Of a stretch of 64,000 nucleotides of DNA, positions 17,527-26,981 are shown in pieces. The DNA comes from Arthrobacter sp. PM3 (lineage in GTDB: Bacteria; Actinomycetota; Actinomycetes; Actinomycetales; Micrococcaceae), in contig NZ_CP022314.1 in the NCBI RefSeq assembly GCF_003352915.1, positions 1,137,529-1,201,528 of the forward strand. The letters are read 5' to 3'. Within the stretch, counting starts at the first letter, position 1. Every line of letters begins with the position of its first letter. The position numbers and the translations under genes were made by a program. The notes under the pieces were generated by a model that was given only the letters and a program-made list of their open reading frames with translations, was not told the DNA's origin and searched no databases.

Positions 17527-17721
17527 TTAGGTGCCGTTGCCGGGCCGTTCGACGACGAAGTCCCCGCCGGGGAACATGATCGTCTCGTGGCCGTCGTCAA
17601 ACCTGACGTGGTACGGCGGCGCGCCGTCGGCTCCCTTCACTTCGAGGATCAGTCCGTGCCGGTCCGCGGACTCGACCGTGGTCCCCCGGACGATGATGCG
17701 GTCCCCTGCGGCTGCCTTCAT
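17527..17721 (-). CDS. DUF1918 domain protein
   Basis: A 64-residue basic-to-neutral protein with an SH3-like beta-barrel signature: A-G-D-R-I-I-V-R-G-T-T-V, then G-L-I-L-E-V and Y-H-V-R-F-D-D-G-H-E-T, ending with F-P-G-G-D-F. This matches DUF1918, a common small actinobacterial protein of unknown role. I chose the ATG at 17721 because AGGTGA lies five bases before it; another in-frame ATG at 17736 has only a weak site. Confidence 0.85.
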   Translation of the reverse strand: MKAAAGDRIIVRGTTVESADRHGLILEVKGADGAPPYHVRFDDGHETIMFPGGDFVVERPGNGT

Positions 17722-17799
17722 GGCGATCACCTGCATTTCTCTTGACGCCTGTGTGCCCGAAGATCATTATTGCTCTTGACGGCTGGGGGCGCTATGGCC

Positions 17800-17943
17800 T
17801 TGGACCTAGGAGCCGCGCCGTGCGTATAAATTCAGCACTTTGCCCGGTACCAATCGGCGCACTCTCCCCGGGAAATCACTCCCCCGCAGGACCGCCGCCA
17901 CACCTCCTTTCGCGCACGGCGAGAACTGACGGCAGTCCTGCCG
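17800..17943 (+). promoter_or_regulatory. Candidate promoter and leader of the RND module
   Basis: TTGGAC (17800-17805) and TATAAA (17825-17830) could form a promoter with a long 19-bp spacer. The leader of about 120 bp ends with the perfect inverted repeat CGGCAG-TC-CTGCCG (17930-17943) just before the start of the first RND gene, which lacks an obvious ribosome-binding site. The hairpin could therefore affect translation or be an operator; this is a guess. Confidence 0.35.
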
Positions 17944-17950
17944 CGCCCGG

Positions 17951-20900
17951 GTGGTGCCGGCCATGATGGCGGCCATCCTCCGCTTAGTCATGCAGTTCCG
18001 GCTCCTGGTGCTGGCGGTTGCGGCGGGCATCGTGGCGTTCGGCTTCACAAGCCTGCCGGGCATGTCCGTGGATGCCTTTCCGGAATTCGCTCCGCCGCAG
18101 GTGGAGATCCAGACCGAGGCCCTGGGCTTGTCCGCCGCCGAGGTGGAACAACTCGTCACTTCCCCCATGGAGGCCGACCTCCTGAACGGGGTGGCCTGGG
18201 TGGAGGCGATCCGGTCCAAGTCCGTGCCCGGCCTGTCCTCGATCCAGATGGTCTTCAAGCCGGGGACTGACCTCTTCCGCGCACGCCAGCTGGTCGCCGA
18301 ACGACTGACCCAGGCCCGCGCACTGCCCAACGTTTCCGCGGCGCCGGTACTGATGCAGCCGCTGTCCTCGACCAGCAGGGTCATGATGGTCCGGCTGACC
18401 TCCAGCACCATGTCGGCCATCGACATGTCCATCCTGGCCCGCTGGACCATGAAGCCGGGCCTCTTAGCCGTGCCGGGCGTTGCCAACGTGGCGATCTGGG
18501 GCCAGCGCGACCAGCAGCTTCAAGTCCTGGTTGATCCGGCCCGGCTGCAGGCCAAGGGCGTGACGCTGGACGAAGTTATCAAGACGACCGGAAACTCCGT
18601 GTGGGTCTCGCCTTTGAGCTACCTGGAAGCATCCACGCCGGGCACCGGCGGGTTCTTCGAGACGAGCCACCAGCGGATCGGCATCCAGCATGTCCTGCCG
18701 ATCACCACCCCGGAGGATCTGGGCCAGGTTCCCGTCGAGGGGGCGGCCGGTCACCTCCTGCTCAAGGACGTGGCGACCGTGTCGACGGACCACCAGCCGC
18801 TGATCGGCGACGCCCTGCTGGGCAAGGACGCCGAACTGCTGCTGGTGATCGAGAAGTTCCCCGAAACGAACACGATGGACGTGACCAGGGGCGTTGACGA
18901 GGCCCTGCACGCACTCCAGCCGGGACTGCCCGGCGTCACGATCGATACCAGCGTCTACCGGCAGGCCTCCTTCATCCAGGAAGAGATCGGTACCTTGGGC
19001 ATCGCCCTGCTGGTCACGCTGTTGCTGATCGTGGCGATGTTCGGCGGGTTCTTCCGCTCCTGGCGCACGGCCCTGATCAGCCTCATCACCATTCCGGTGT
19101 CACTGACAGCGGCCGCCCTGGTGCTGGATCTGCGTGGCACCGGGATGAACACTATGGTTCTGGCCGGCATGGTGCTCGCCCTTGCCGTCATCGTCGGCGA
19201 TGTCGCCGAAGACCTGGCCGGGATCGCCCGGGCCGCCCGTAACGACCCGGCGCAGGCACGCGAAGCCCTGATCCCGGCGGCCCTGCAGTCCGTCCGCACG
19301 CCGATGCTGTACGCACTGCTGATCATGGCGCTGGCGGTCACGCCCGCACTCTTCATCGCAGGCGAGAACGAGGCCCTCTTCGGACCCCTGATCCAGAGCT
19401 TCCTGCTCGCCCTCGTTGCGTCCATGGTCGTCGCGGTGACCGTCACGGCGGCCCTGGCGTACTACCTTCCCGTGGGCTCCGCGGCGGCGGAACGCCGGCC
19501 CCTGCGGCGGCTTGAGGGCGCCTACGGCCGGCTCCTGGCGCGCCTGAAGGCCCGGACGCTCTGGGTATTTGCCGCGTCCGCGGTGGTGGCCCTCGCCGGG
19601 CTGGCCCTCGTTCCCGTCCTTGCCGCCGGCCATCCGGTAGTGCCGGTCCTTGCCGACAAGACGCTGGTGGTGCACTGGAACGCGGTGGCCGGCACGTCCG
19701 ATCAGGAAATGAGCCGGATCACCGAGGCGGCCGCGGTCGAATTGCGTGCCCTCCCCGGTGTGGCCAACGTCGGAGGACACGTCGGACGTGCGATCACCTC
19801 GGACCAGGTCGGCGACGTCAGCTCCGGCGAGCTGTGGGTGACTGTCGCCGCCGACGCGTCCTACCCGGACACCGTGACCGCCGTCGACCGGGTGATAGCA
19901 GGCTACCCGGGCCTGACCAGCAAGATCTCCACGTACCCGCAGGAACGCATCGACCAGATCCGGGAAGAGGCCGACGCCGGCTTTGCCGTGCGGGTGTTCG
20001 GACTCGACCCGGCCGTCCTGCGGCAGAAGGCCGCCGAAGTGCAGCAGGTCCTGGAGCACACGGCCGGCGTCGTCAATCCGCATATAGACCTTCCCCCTGA
20101 ACAGCCGATCGCCGAGGTCAAGGTGGACCTCGCGGCGGCCCAGAAGGCCGGCATTGTTCCCGGCGACGTGCGGCGCGCGGCCGCCGCCCTGCTCCAAGGC
20201 ATCGAAGTGGGCAACCTGTACGAACAGCAGAAGGTGTTCTCGGTCATCGTGAAGGGAACCGCAGACACCCGGAACAGCCTGGACAGCGTCCGCGACCTGA
20301 TCATCGACACCCCCGGCGGCGGCCACGCCCGGCTCGGTGACGTCGCCCAGGTCGCCATGGTCGGGAACGAGTCCGTGATCCTGCACGATGACACCTCGCG
20401 GCGCGTCGATGTGAAAGCGGACATCCAGGGCCGCCCGCTGGCCGATATCCAGAATGACATCAACGCCAGCCTGCAGAAGATGCAGTTCCCCATGTCCTAC
20501 CACGCCGAGATCCTCACCCAATACGCCCAGCAGCAAGCGAACTACCAGTGGCTCTGGCTGCTCGCGGCCATCGCCGCGGCAGGCATCCTGGTCCTGCTGC
20601 AGACGGCCACGGGCAGCTGGCGGCTCGCCGCCGCGCTCTTCCTGGGCCTGGTCGTAGCCCTGTCCGGCGGCGTGCTCGCCGCCCAGGCCACGGGCGGGAT
20701 CAACGCGCTGGTGGCGCTGGCCGCCTTCGCCGCGGTCGTCGGGATCGCCGTCCGCGGCGCCCTCCTGCTGACCGGCCGCGTCCGGAGCCTGCAGGTGCAG
20801 GACCCGGCGGCACCATGGCCGGCGATCGTGGTGCGCGGCACCCGGGAAAGATTCGGACCTGTCCTGATGACCGCCCTGATGACAGGCCTGGCGCTGGTGC

Positions 20901-21103
20901 CCCTGGTCCTGTTGGGCGGCGTCGTCGGCACCGAGATCATTCAGCCACTCGCCGTGATCATCTGGGGCGGGCTGCTGACAACCACCCTCTTCACCCTGTT
21001 CGGTGTCCCCGCCGTGCTGCTTCGGCTCGAGCCGAAGCCGGCACCCGCCGCACCGACCCGCCAGGACACCGCCGCACGGACTGAAAGCCAGGACGCGTCA
21101 TGA
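17951..21103 (+). CDS. RND efflux permease, CzcA/CusA-like, with altered proton-relay motif
   Basis: A 1050-residue inner-membrane transporter of the resistance-nodulation-division superfamily, of normal length, with the heavy-metal-type N-terminus (V-D-A-F-P-E-F-A-P-P-Q-V-E-I-Q-T). Helix 4 normally carries acidic residues that relay protons; here the motif is V-I-V-G416-D417-V-A-E-D421-L-A423-G. Compared with the second permease of this cluster, the first Asp is Gly and the later Glu is Ala. It is therefore possibly a partner with reduced proton coupling in a mixed trimer. The GTG at 17951 is annotated; ATG codons at 17963 or 17966 are alternatives. Its stop overlaps the mini-adaptor start as ATGA. 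Confidence 0.86.
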   Translation: MVPAMMAAILRLVMQFRLLVLAVAAGIVAFGFTSLPGMSVDAFPEFAPPQVEIQTEALGLSAAEVEQLVTSPMEADLLNGVAWVEAIRSKSVPGLSSIQMVFKPGTDLFRARQLVAERLTQARALPNVSAAPVLMQPLSSTSRVMMVRLTSSTMSAIDMSILARWTMKPGLLAVPGVANVAIWGQRDQQLQVLVDPARLQAKGVTLDEVIKTTGNSVWVSPLSYLEASTPGTGGFFETSHQRIGIQHVLPITTPEDLGQVPVEGAAGHLLLKDVATVSTDHQPLIGDALLGKDAELLLVIEKFPETNTMDVTRGVDEALHALQPGLPGVTIDTSVYRQASFIQEEIGTLGIALLVTLLLIVAMFGGFFRSWRTALISLITIPVSLTAAALVLDLRGTGMNTMVLAGMVLALAVIVGDVAEDLAGIARAARNDPAQAREALIPAALQSVRTPMLYALLIMALAVTPALFIAGENEALFGPLIQSFLLALVASMVVAVTVTAALAYYLPVGSAAAERRPLRRLEGAYGRLLARLKARTLWVFAASAVVALAGLALVPVLAAGHPVVPVLADKTLVVHWNAVAGTSDQEMSRITEAAAVELRALPGVANVGGHVGRAITSDQVGDVSSGELWVTVAADASYPDTVTAVDRVIAGYPGLTSKISTYPQERIDQIREEADAGFAVRVFGLDPAVLRQKAAEVQQVLEHTAGVVNPHIDLPPEQPIAEVKVDLAAAQKAGIVPGDVRRAAAALLQGIEVGNLYEQQKVFSVIVKGTADTRNSLDSVRDLIIDTPGGGHARLGDVAQVAMVGNESVILHDDTSRRVDVKADIQGRPLADIQNDINASLQKMQFPMSYHAEILTQYAQQQANYQWLWLLAAIAAAGILVLLQTATGSWRLAAALFLGLVVALSGGVLAAQATGGINALVALAAFAAVVGIAVRGALLLTGRVRSLQVQDPAAPWPAIVVRGTRERFGPVLMTALMTGLALVPLVLLGGVVGTEIIQPLAVIIWGGLLTTTLFTLFGVPAVLLRLEPKPAPAAPTRQDTAARTESQDAS

Positions 21104-21567
21104 ACGCCACACCGTCGCCGCGGGGAAAGAAGACCGCGGCCCTCATCCTCGGAGCAGTGCTGGCGGCTCTCACGGCACTGGGCGCGGCGGGCTGCGCCCC
21201 GGCACCGGAGGCCGCCCCGGCCGACGACGACCCCGTGACCATCAGCGAAGTGCCCGGGACGGACCTGCACCGCCTCGCCCTGACCGAGCACGCCGTCGAC
21301 CGCGTCGGGATCCGGACCGACACGGCCGCGGCGGATCCCGCCACCGGGAAACTGACCGTCCCCTACTCGGCAATCATTTACGACAGCGCGGGCAAGACAT
21401 GGGTGTATACGACCCCGGAGCCGCGGGTCTACGTCCGCCGGCCCATCACGGTCGAACGCATCAACGGCGCGGTGGCAGTGCTGAGCGACGGCCCGGCGGC
21501 AGGGACGGCCGTGGTGACGACGGGAGCCGAGGAACTGTTCGGCGCCGAGTTCGATACGGCCCACTGA
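21100..21567 (+). CDS. Mini-adaptor lipoprotein (C-terminal part of an RND membrane-fusion protein)
   Basis: This 155-residue lipoprotein has a signal with the lipobox A-A-G-C32. The mature part resembles only the C-terminal, membrane-proximal part of CusB/CzcB-type adaptors: V-P-Y-S-A-I-I-Y-D-S-A-G-K-T-W-V-Y, then R-R-P-I-T-V-E-R-I-N-G and G-T-A-V-V-T-T-G-A-E-E-L-F. The long coiled hairpin and lipoyl domain that reach an outer-membrane channel are missing, which makes sense in a Gram-positive. It starts as ATGA over the upstream stop and ends one base before the second permease, so all three are translationally linked. Confidence 0.75.
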   Translation: MNATPSPRGKKTAALILGAVLAALTALGAAGCAPAPEAAPADDDPVTISEVPGTDLHRLALTEHAVDRVGIRTDTAAADPATGKLTVPYSAIIYDSAGKTWVYTTPEPRVYVRRPITVERINGAVAVLSDGPAAGTAVVTTGAEELFGAEFDTAH

Positions 21568-21568
21568 C

Positions 21569-24500
21569 ATGCGCTGGCTCATCGGGATCAGCCTCAGGTT
21601 CAGGACCGTGGTGGTCGCCATCGCGTGTGCCGTGATGCTGCTCGGGTCCCTGCAACTGGGGTCCGCGTCCGTGGACGTCTTTCCCGAGTTCGCCCCGCCG
21701 CGGGTGGAAATTCAAACCGCGTGCCTGGGCTTGACCGCCCAGGAAGTCGAGGAACTGGTCAGCGTGCCGATCGAAGCCGCCGTGAGCGGCATGCCGGGCC
21801 TGGACGAACTGCGGTCAAAATCGGTGCCGCAGCTGTCCTCGATCGTGCTGGTTTTCCACCAGGGCACCGATCTGCTCAACGCCCGGCAGCAGGTCTCGGA
21901 GCGGATGGCTTCAGTGACGGCGGCGCTCCCGACGTGGGCGGCCCCGCCGGTGATGCTGCAGCCGCTGTCCGCGACCAGCCGGGTCATGAAGATCGGCATG
22001 ACCTCCTCCGAGCACTCCCTCATCGAAATGTCCATGCTGTCCTACTGGACCATCCGGGCCCGGCTCCTGCGGGTCCCGGGCGTCGCGAACGTGGCCATCT
22101 GGGGCGAGCGCCTGCAGATGCTCCAGGTCCAGGTGGAGCCGGAGAAGCTCAAGGCGCAGAACGTCTCCCTCAACCAGGTCATGGAGGTCACCGCCGGCGC
22201 CCTCGACGCGGGCCTGCTGAAGTACTCGCCCGGACGGTTCATCGGCACCGGCGGTTTCATCGACAGCCCCAACCAGAGGATGGGGATCCGGCACGTCCAG
22301 CCGATCCAGACCCCCGCGGACCTGGCCCAGGTCACGATCCGGGAAAAGGACGGGGTTGCCCTGCACCTGGGTGATGTGGCCCAGGTGGTGGAGGACCACC
22401 AGCCGCTCATCGGCGACGCGGTGATCAACAGCGGGCACGGGCTCATGCTGATCGTCGAAAAGCTGCCCTGGGGCAACACCCTGGACGTGACCAAGGGTGT
22501 TGAAGAAGCCCTCCACGAGCTGCAGCCGGGCCTGAGCGGCATCAGCTTCGATACCACCATCTTCCGCCCGGCAAGCTTCGTTGAGGAGTCGATCTCCAAC
22601 CTCAGCACCGCCCTGCTGCTGGGCTGCCTGCTTGTGGTCATGATCCTGGTCGCGTTCCTCTTCCAGTGGCGCACGGCGCTGATCAGCCTCATCGCCATCC
22701 CGTTGTCCCTGCTGACCGCCGCACTCGTGCTGTACTTCACGGCCAGTTCGATCAACACCATGGTCCTGGCCGGACTGGTCATCGCGGTGGGCGTCGTGGT
22801 CGACGACGCGATCATCGACGTCGAAAACATCATGCGCCGTCTGCGGCAGCACCGCGCCGCGGGTCTTAAGGGCTCGGGCAGCAACGAATCCGCGGCTTCG
22901 GTGGTCCTGAAAGCCTCGCTCGAGATGCGCAGCCCGATCGTGTACGCGACCCTGATCATCGTGGTCGCCGCCGTGCCCATCTTCTTCCTCGAGGGACTGA
23001 CCGGCGTCTTCTTCCGGCCCCTCGCCATCACTTACACCCTGGCAGTCATGGCTTCCATGCTGGTGGCACTGACCGTCACGCCGGCACTGGCCCTGATCCT
23101 GCTGGGCAACGCCAAACTGGAACAGCGCGACGCTCCCCTGGTCCGGGTGCTCAAGCGCGGCTACCACGCTGTCCTGTCCAGGGTCATGAACCGGCCCCGC
23201 TACGGGTATGCGGCCTTCGGCGCGCTCGCCCTCGTGGGACTGGCCATTGTCCCCGTGATGGGACAGTCCCTGTTCCCCACGTTCAAGGAACGTGACTTCC
23301 TGATGCACTGGGTGTCGCAGCCCGGGACCTCCGCGGAGGAGGAGTACCGGATCTCGCAGCGCGGCTGCGCGGAGTTCCTCCAGGTGCCCGGCGTCCTGAA
23401 CTGCGGCACCCACATCGGCCAGGCGTTCGCCGCCGACGAGATCGTCGGCGTCAACGCCGGCGAACACTGGATCAGCATCGACCGGCACGCGGACTACGAC
23501 AAGACCCTCGCCGCCGTCCAGGAAGTGGTGGACGGCTATCCGGGCCTGCACCGTGATGTGCAGACCTACCTCAAGGAGCGGATCGAAGAGGTCCTGACGG
23601 GCGCCAGCGAACCCATCCTGGTCCGCGTCTACGGGGATGACCTGGCCACGCTCCGGGAGCAGGCCCAACGGGTCAAGGCCATCCTGGACGCCATCCACGG
23701 CACCGAGGACGCGCACGTCTCCCTTGAGGTGGAAGTCCCGCAGATCTCCGTCACCGTCAACCTTGCCGCGGCACAGAAATACGGGCTCAAGCCCGGCGAC
23801 GTGAGGCGGGCCGCTGCGACGCTGGTGGCCGGCGAGGAAGTCGGGGACGTCTTCCGGGAGGGCCGGGCGTACGACGTCCAGGTCTGGAGCACCCCGGCGA
23901 CGCGCGCCAGCGTGACCAGCATCGAGGACCTGCCGATCGACACCCCCAGCGGCCAGCGGGTCCGGCTCGCCGACGTCGCCGCCGTGAGCCTGCAGGCCGT
24001 ACCGAACCAGATCGACCGCACCAACGGATCACGCCGCGTGGAAGTTGGCTCGTTCCTCGCCCAGGGCGCAGACCTTGGCGCAGTGGTCGGCGAGCTGCAG
24101 TCACAGCTGGACAAGCTGCAGCTGCCCCCCGGCTACAGCGTGCAGTTGCTCGGTGAGTACACGGAACGCGAGGCCGCCACCAACCGCCTCATGATCTTCG
24201 CCCTGGCGGCGCTGGCCCTGATCCTCCTGCTGCTGCAGACCTCCTTCCGAAGCTGGCGGCTGGCCGTACTGTCGCTGCTGACGCTGCCGATCGCCCTGGT
24301 GGGCGGGGTCATCGCCGCCTACATGACCGGCGGCGTCCTGTCCCTGGGTTCGGTGGTCGGGTTCCTGACCGTGATGGGGATCGCCGCGCGCAACGGCATC
24401 CTGCTCATCAACCACTGCCAGCATCTGGAACGGCACGAGGGCGAGCCTTTCGGCCGTGCCCTGGTGATGCGCGGGGCCTCGGAGCGGCTCTCGCCGATCC

Positions 24501-24724
24501 TGATGACCACCCTGGCAACCGGACTGGCACTGGTGCCCCTCGTGGTCATGGGCAATGTCCCCGGCCACGAAATCGAACACCCCATGGCCGTCGTCATCCT
24601 CGGCGGCCTGGTCACCTCCACCCTGCTCAACCTGTTCATCGTTCCGTCGCTGTACCTCCGGTTCGCCAAATCCCGGAAAACACTCGAACGGGAACGCGCT
24701 GCAGCCGGCCCGGCTACCGCCTGA
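21569..24724 (+). CDS. RND efflux permease, CzcA/CusA-like, intact proton-relay motif
   Basis: A 1051-residue RND permease, paralogous to the one upstream (same V-D-V-F-P-E-F-A-P-P-R-V-E-I-Q-T start, same topology of helix 1, large external loop, helices 2-6, second loop, helices 7-12). Helix 4 reads V-V-V-D412-D413-A-I-I-D417-V-E419-N-I, the full acidic set of the family, so it should be proton driven. The start ATG is one base after the adaptor stop. Together with the first permease and adaptor it probably exports a metal ion or amphiphile from the membrane. The substrate cannot be told from sequence. Confidence 0.9.
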   Translation: MRWLIGISLRFRTVVVAIACAVMLLGSLQLGSASVDVFPEFAPPRVEIQTACLGLTAQEVEELVSVPIEAAVSGMPGLDELRSKSVPQLSSIVLVFHQGTDLLNARQQVSERMASVTAALPTWAAPPVMLQPLSATSRVMKIGMTSSEHSLIEMSMLSYWTIRARLLRVPGVANVAIWGERLQMLQVQVEPEKLKAQNVSLNQVMEVTAGALDAGLLKYSPGRFIGTGGFIDSPNQRMGIRHVQPIQTPADLAQVTIREKDGVALHLGDVAQVVEDHQPLIGDAVINSGHGLMLIVEKLPWGNTLDVTKGVEEALHELQPGLSGISFDTTIFRPASFVEESISNLSTALLLGCLLVVMILVAFLFQWRTALISLIAIPLSLLTAALVLYFTASSINTMVLAGLVIAVGVVVDDAIIDVENIMRRLRQHRAAGLKGSGSNESAASVVLKASLEMRSPIVYATLIIVVAAVPIFFLEGLTGVFFRPLAITYTLAVMASMLVALTVTPALALILLGNAKLEQRDAPLVRVLKRGYHAVLSRVMNRPRYGYAAFGALALVGLAIVPVMGQSLFPTFKERDFLMHWVSQPGTSAEEEYRISQRGCAEFLQVPGVLNCGTHIGQAFAADEIVGVNAGEHWISIDRHADYDKTLAAVQEVVDGYPGLHRDVQTYLKERIEEVLTGASEPILVRVYGDDLATLREQAQRVKAILDAIHGTEDAHVSLEVEVPQISVTVNLAAAQKYGLKPGDVRRAAATLVAGEEVGDVFREGRAYDVQVWSTPATRASVTSIEDLPIDTPSGQRVRLADVAAVSLQAVPNQIDRTNGSRRVEVGSFLAQGADLGAVVGELQSQLDKLQLPPGYSVQLLGEYTEREAATNRLMIFALAALALILLLLQTSFRSWRLAVLSLLTLPIALVGGVIAAYMTGGVLSLGSVVGFLTVMGIAARNGILLINHCQHLERHEGEPFGRALVMRGASERLSPILMTTLATGLALVPLVVMGNVPGHEIEHPMAVVILGGLVTSTLLNLFIVPSLYLRFAKSRKTLERERAAAGPATA

Positions 24725-24735
24725 AGGAAGATCCG

Positions 24736-25656
24736 ATGTTTCGCAAGCACAATCCAGTTCTCAGTTGCCTCGCAGCCTGCAGCCTGATCACCGGCTGGCT
24801 TGTCGCCGTGCCGCTGTCACTCCTGACGGCCGGCGCAGCGCAGGCCGGCGCAGCACAGGCCGGCACAGCGGCTGCCGCTACCGCCACCGACTGCGGCCCG
24901 GGGTCCCTGCCCGACTTCAAGGCGGGCAGTTTCCCGGACTCGCCGGACGTGGACAACACCTGGCTGCCCATGGAACCGGGAACACGCTCCGATTTCAGCG
25001 GCACGGTCACGGATCTCACCACCAGCCCGCCGGAGGTCCACAAGCACCGCGTGGTGTCGATCGTGACGGGCCTGACCAAAATGGTTGACGGCGTTCGCAC
25101 GGTAGTCCTGTGGGACCGGGACTACTCGGACGGAGTCCTCGAGGAATCCGAACTGGCCTTTTTTGCCCAGACCCGCAAGGGTGCGGTCTGGCTGCTGGGC
25201 GAGTATCCCGAGGAGTTCGATAACGGCAAATTCTCCGGCGCCCCCAATACGTTCGTCTCAGGAGTCGACAACGCCCGGGCCGGCATCGCCATGCTGGCCC
25301 ACCCCGAACCGGGAACCGGCCCCTACACCCAGGCCTCAGCGCCCGCGATTGACTTCCTTGACTGCGGCCAGGTGGTCAGCCGCAAAGCCAATGTGTTGAA
25401 GATTGACGAGTTCAACCCCCTCGAGGGGGCCTCAGCCGGTCATCAGCAAAAGTACTACCGCGCCGGAGTGGGCAGTTTCAAGGTCACGGCCTCCGGCGGC
25501 GACAGCCAGGAAGTCTTGAACCTCGACTCGACCACAACGCTGAGTGCCGGTGCCCTGGCCGCCGTCAACCAGCGGGCCCTGGCCCAGGACCGCCACGGCT
25601 ATAAGGTGAGCCCGGACGTCTACGGCACAACCGAGCGGGCCCGCGCGGGGTGTTGA
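24736..25656 (+). CDS. Secreted hypothetical protein linked to the RND module
   Basis: A 306-residue exported protein beginning 11 bases after the second RND permease with an AGGAAG ribosome-binding site. The signal peptide ends around an A-Q-A-G repeat (A-Q-A-G-A-A-Q-A-G). Mature sequence includes N-T-W-L-P-M-E-P-G-T, V-L-W-D-R-D-Y-S-D-G-V-L-E-E-S-E-L, and W-L-L-G-E-Y, with paired cysteines (near residues 53, 211 and the terminal residue). It resembles a conserved actinobacterial family without known function. Position suggests a substrate-binding or periplasm-like accessory of the exporter. Confidence 0.7.
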   Translation: MFRKHNPVLSCLAACSLITGWLVAVPLSLLTAGAAQAGAAQAGTAAAATATDCGPGSLPDFKAGSFPDSPDVDNTWLPMEPGTRSDFSGTVTDLTTSPPEVHKHRVVSIVTGLTKMVDGVRTVVLWDRDYSDGVLEESELAFFAQTRKGAVWLLGEYPEEFDNGKFSGAPNTFVSGVDNARAGIAMLAHPEPGTGPYTQASAPAIDFLDCGQVVSRKANVLKIDEFNPLEGASAGHQQKYYRAGVGSFKVTASGGDSQEVLNLDSTTTLSAGALAAVNQRALAQDRHGYKVSPDVYGTTERARAGC

Positions 25657-25683
25657 CGGCAGCGGACCGCTGAAACCGGCAGG

Positions 25684-26802
25684 TCAGAACAGCGCGGCGG
25701 TCACGGTGCGGGTGAGCTCCTGGATGATCCAGGTCCGGGGGGCCATGTCCGCGTAGCTCTTGCCGCGGGTGTACACGACGAACACGTAGGCCCGGCCGTC
25801 CTTGACCAGGATGCTGGCATCGTGCAGGTTTCCGAACAGCAGCCCGTACTTGTGATAAACCTCGATTCCGGGCGGAACAGCCGGCGGGATCAGCGTTTCG
25901 TAGTTCGTGTGCTGCATGTAGGAGAGCAGCTGGGCCGTGTGCGGCCCGTTCAGCAGCTGCCCCGTGTAGAGCAACTGAAGTATGCGGCCCATCTCGGCCG
26001 GGGTCAGCAGGTTCACCGTGCGGTCGTAGGTGATCCCGATGGACGCGGCATAATCCGTGATGCCCCGCTGACCGACGGCCTGAAGGATCAACGCCCACGA
26101 ATCGTTGTTGCTTTGCTGGACCATCTGGCGGATTTGGACCCCGGCCGTCGAGGCGCCCATCCGGGCGGTCAGCGACGCACGCCCGGTCTCGACCAGGTGG
26201 TAGTAAGCCGATGCCGCCAGGATTTTGGCCGTACTGGCGGCCACGAAGTTTCCTTTGACCCCGTAGTTGTGGACCTCGCCGTTCGAGACGTCGATGAGCG
26301 ACACCCCCAGCGCATACGCGCTGTTGGCCGCGATGATGCCGTTGATCCGGCTGCCCAGTTCAGGGCTGACGCCCCCGGCCGGGGCGACGGCGGGGACCTC
26401 CGCGGGCTTGGCGGCGGGAGCGGCGGCGGGTGCGGACACAGGCGCAGGCGGGGCGGGCGCGGAGGCGGGCAAATCGGTGGCTTCCGGTGCGGCGGCCGGG
26501 CCGGCGTCCGTGACTGCCGGCGGTGACGACGGCAGCGCCGTCACCGGCGGCGCCGTCACCGGGGGCGCGGCGCTGGTGGGCGCGGCGGCAACCGCGGGCG
26601 GGTCGGCCGGCGGCCCTGACAGTCCGGCGGCATAGACGCCGCCGGTGCCCACCAGGGCAACCGCGACGGCGGCAGCCGTCAGATAGCGGGCCCGCAACCG
26701 CCCTGAACGCCACGCAGACCACGCGACAGGCCGCGGACCGGGGTTTGACCCGCCGTCGGCCCGGTGCCCGCCGGACCCGTAGTGGCGCGCCGGCCCGGAC
26801 AT
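25684..26802 (-). CDS. Beta-lactamase-like serine hydrolase, membrane anchored
   Basis: A 372-residue protein with one N-terminal helix (L-T-A-A-A-V-A-V-A-L-V-G-T-G-G near residues 41-55), a 90-residue Pro/Ala linker that spans the wall, and a class A beta-lactamase/transpeptidase-like domain. The S-x-x-K motif is S190-T-A-K193; S-N-N-D follows in place of S-D-N, and H-K-Y-G replaces the K-T-G triad. The last change makes real beta-lactamase activity doubtful; a peptidoglycan or esterase role is as likely. The ATG at 26802 is preferred to longer starts because it begins before the basic segment and helix. Confidence 0.75.
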   Translation of the reverse strand: MSGPARHYGSGGHRADGGSNPGPRPVAWSAWRSGRLRARYLTAAAVAVALVGTGGVYAAGLSGPPADPPAVAAAPTSAAPPVTAPPVTALPSSPPAVTDAGPAAAPEATDLPASAPAPPAPVSAPAAAPAAKPAEVPAVAPAGGVSPELGSRINGIIAANSAYALGVSLIDVSNGEVHNYGVKGNFVAASTAKILAASAYYHLVETGRASLTARMGASTAGVQIRQMVQQSNNDSWALILQAVGQRGITDYAASIGITYDRTVNLLTPAEMGRILQLLYTGQLLNGPHTAQLLSYMQHTNYETLIPPAVPPGIEVYHKYGLLFGNLHDASILVKDGRAYVFVVYTRGKSYADMAPRTWIIQELTRTVTAALF

Positions 26803-26981
26803 CAGGACGCTGCCCGGTTCACGGGCCCGCAAGCGTTCGCAGGCATGGGTCCTCCTCCGAAACTTGGCCGCGGTGATGCAATAAAGTTCCTGCATTCTTC
26901 ACCGCCACCGCCTCCCGCGCAAGAGCCCGGGCCCATTAATCGGCGGCGGCCGGACGGCCAGCGCGGCGGCAACGCCGCCGC

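Noticed and set aside
21911..23716. 601-codon minus-strand open frame in the second RND gene
   Set aside because: Antisense shadow with high His/Asp/Gly content and no recognisable domain.
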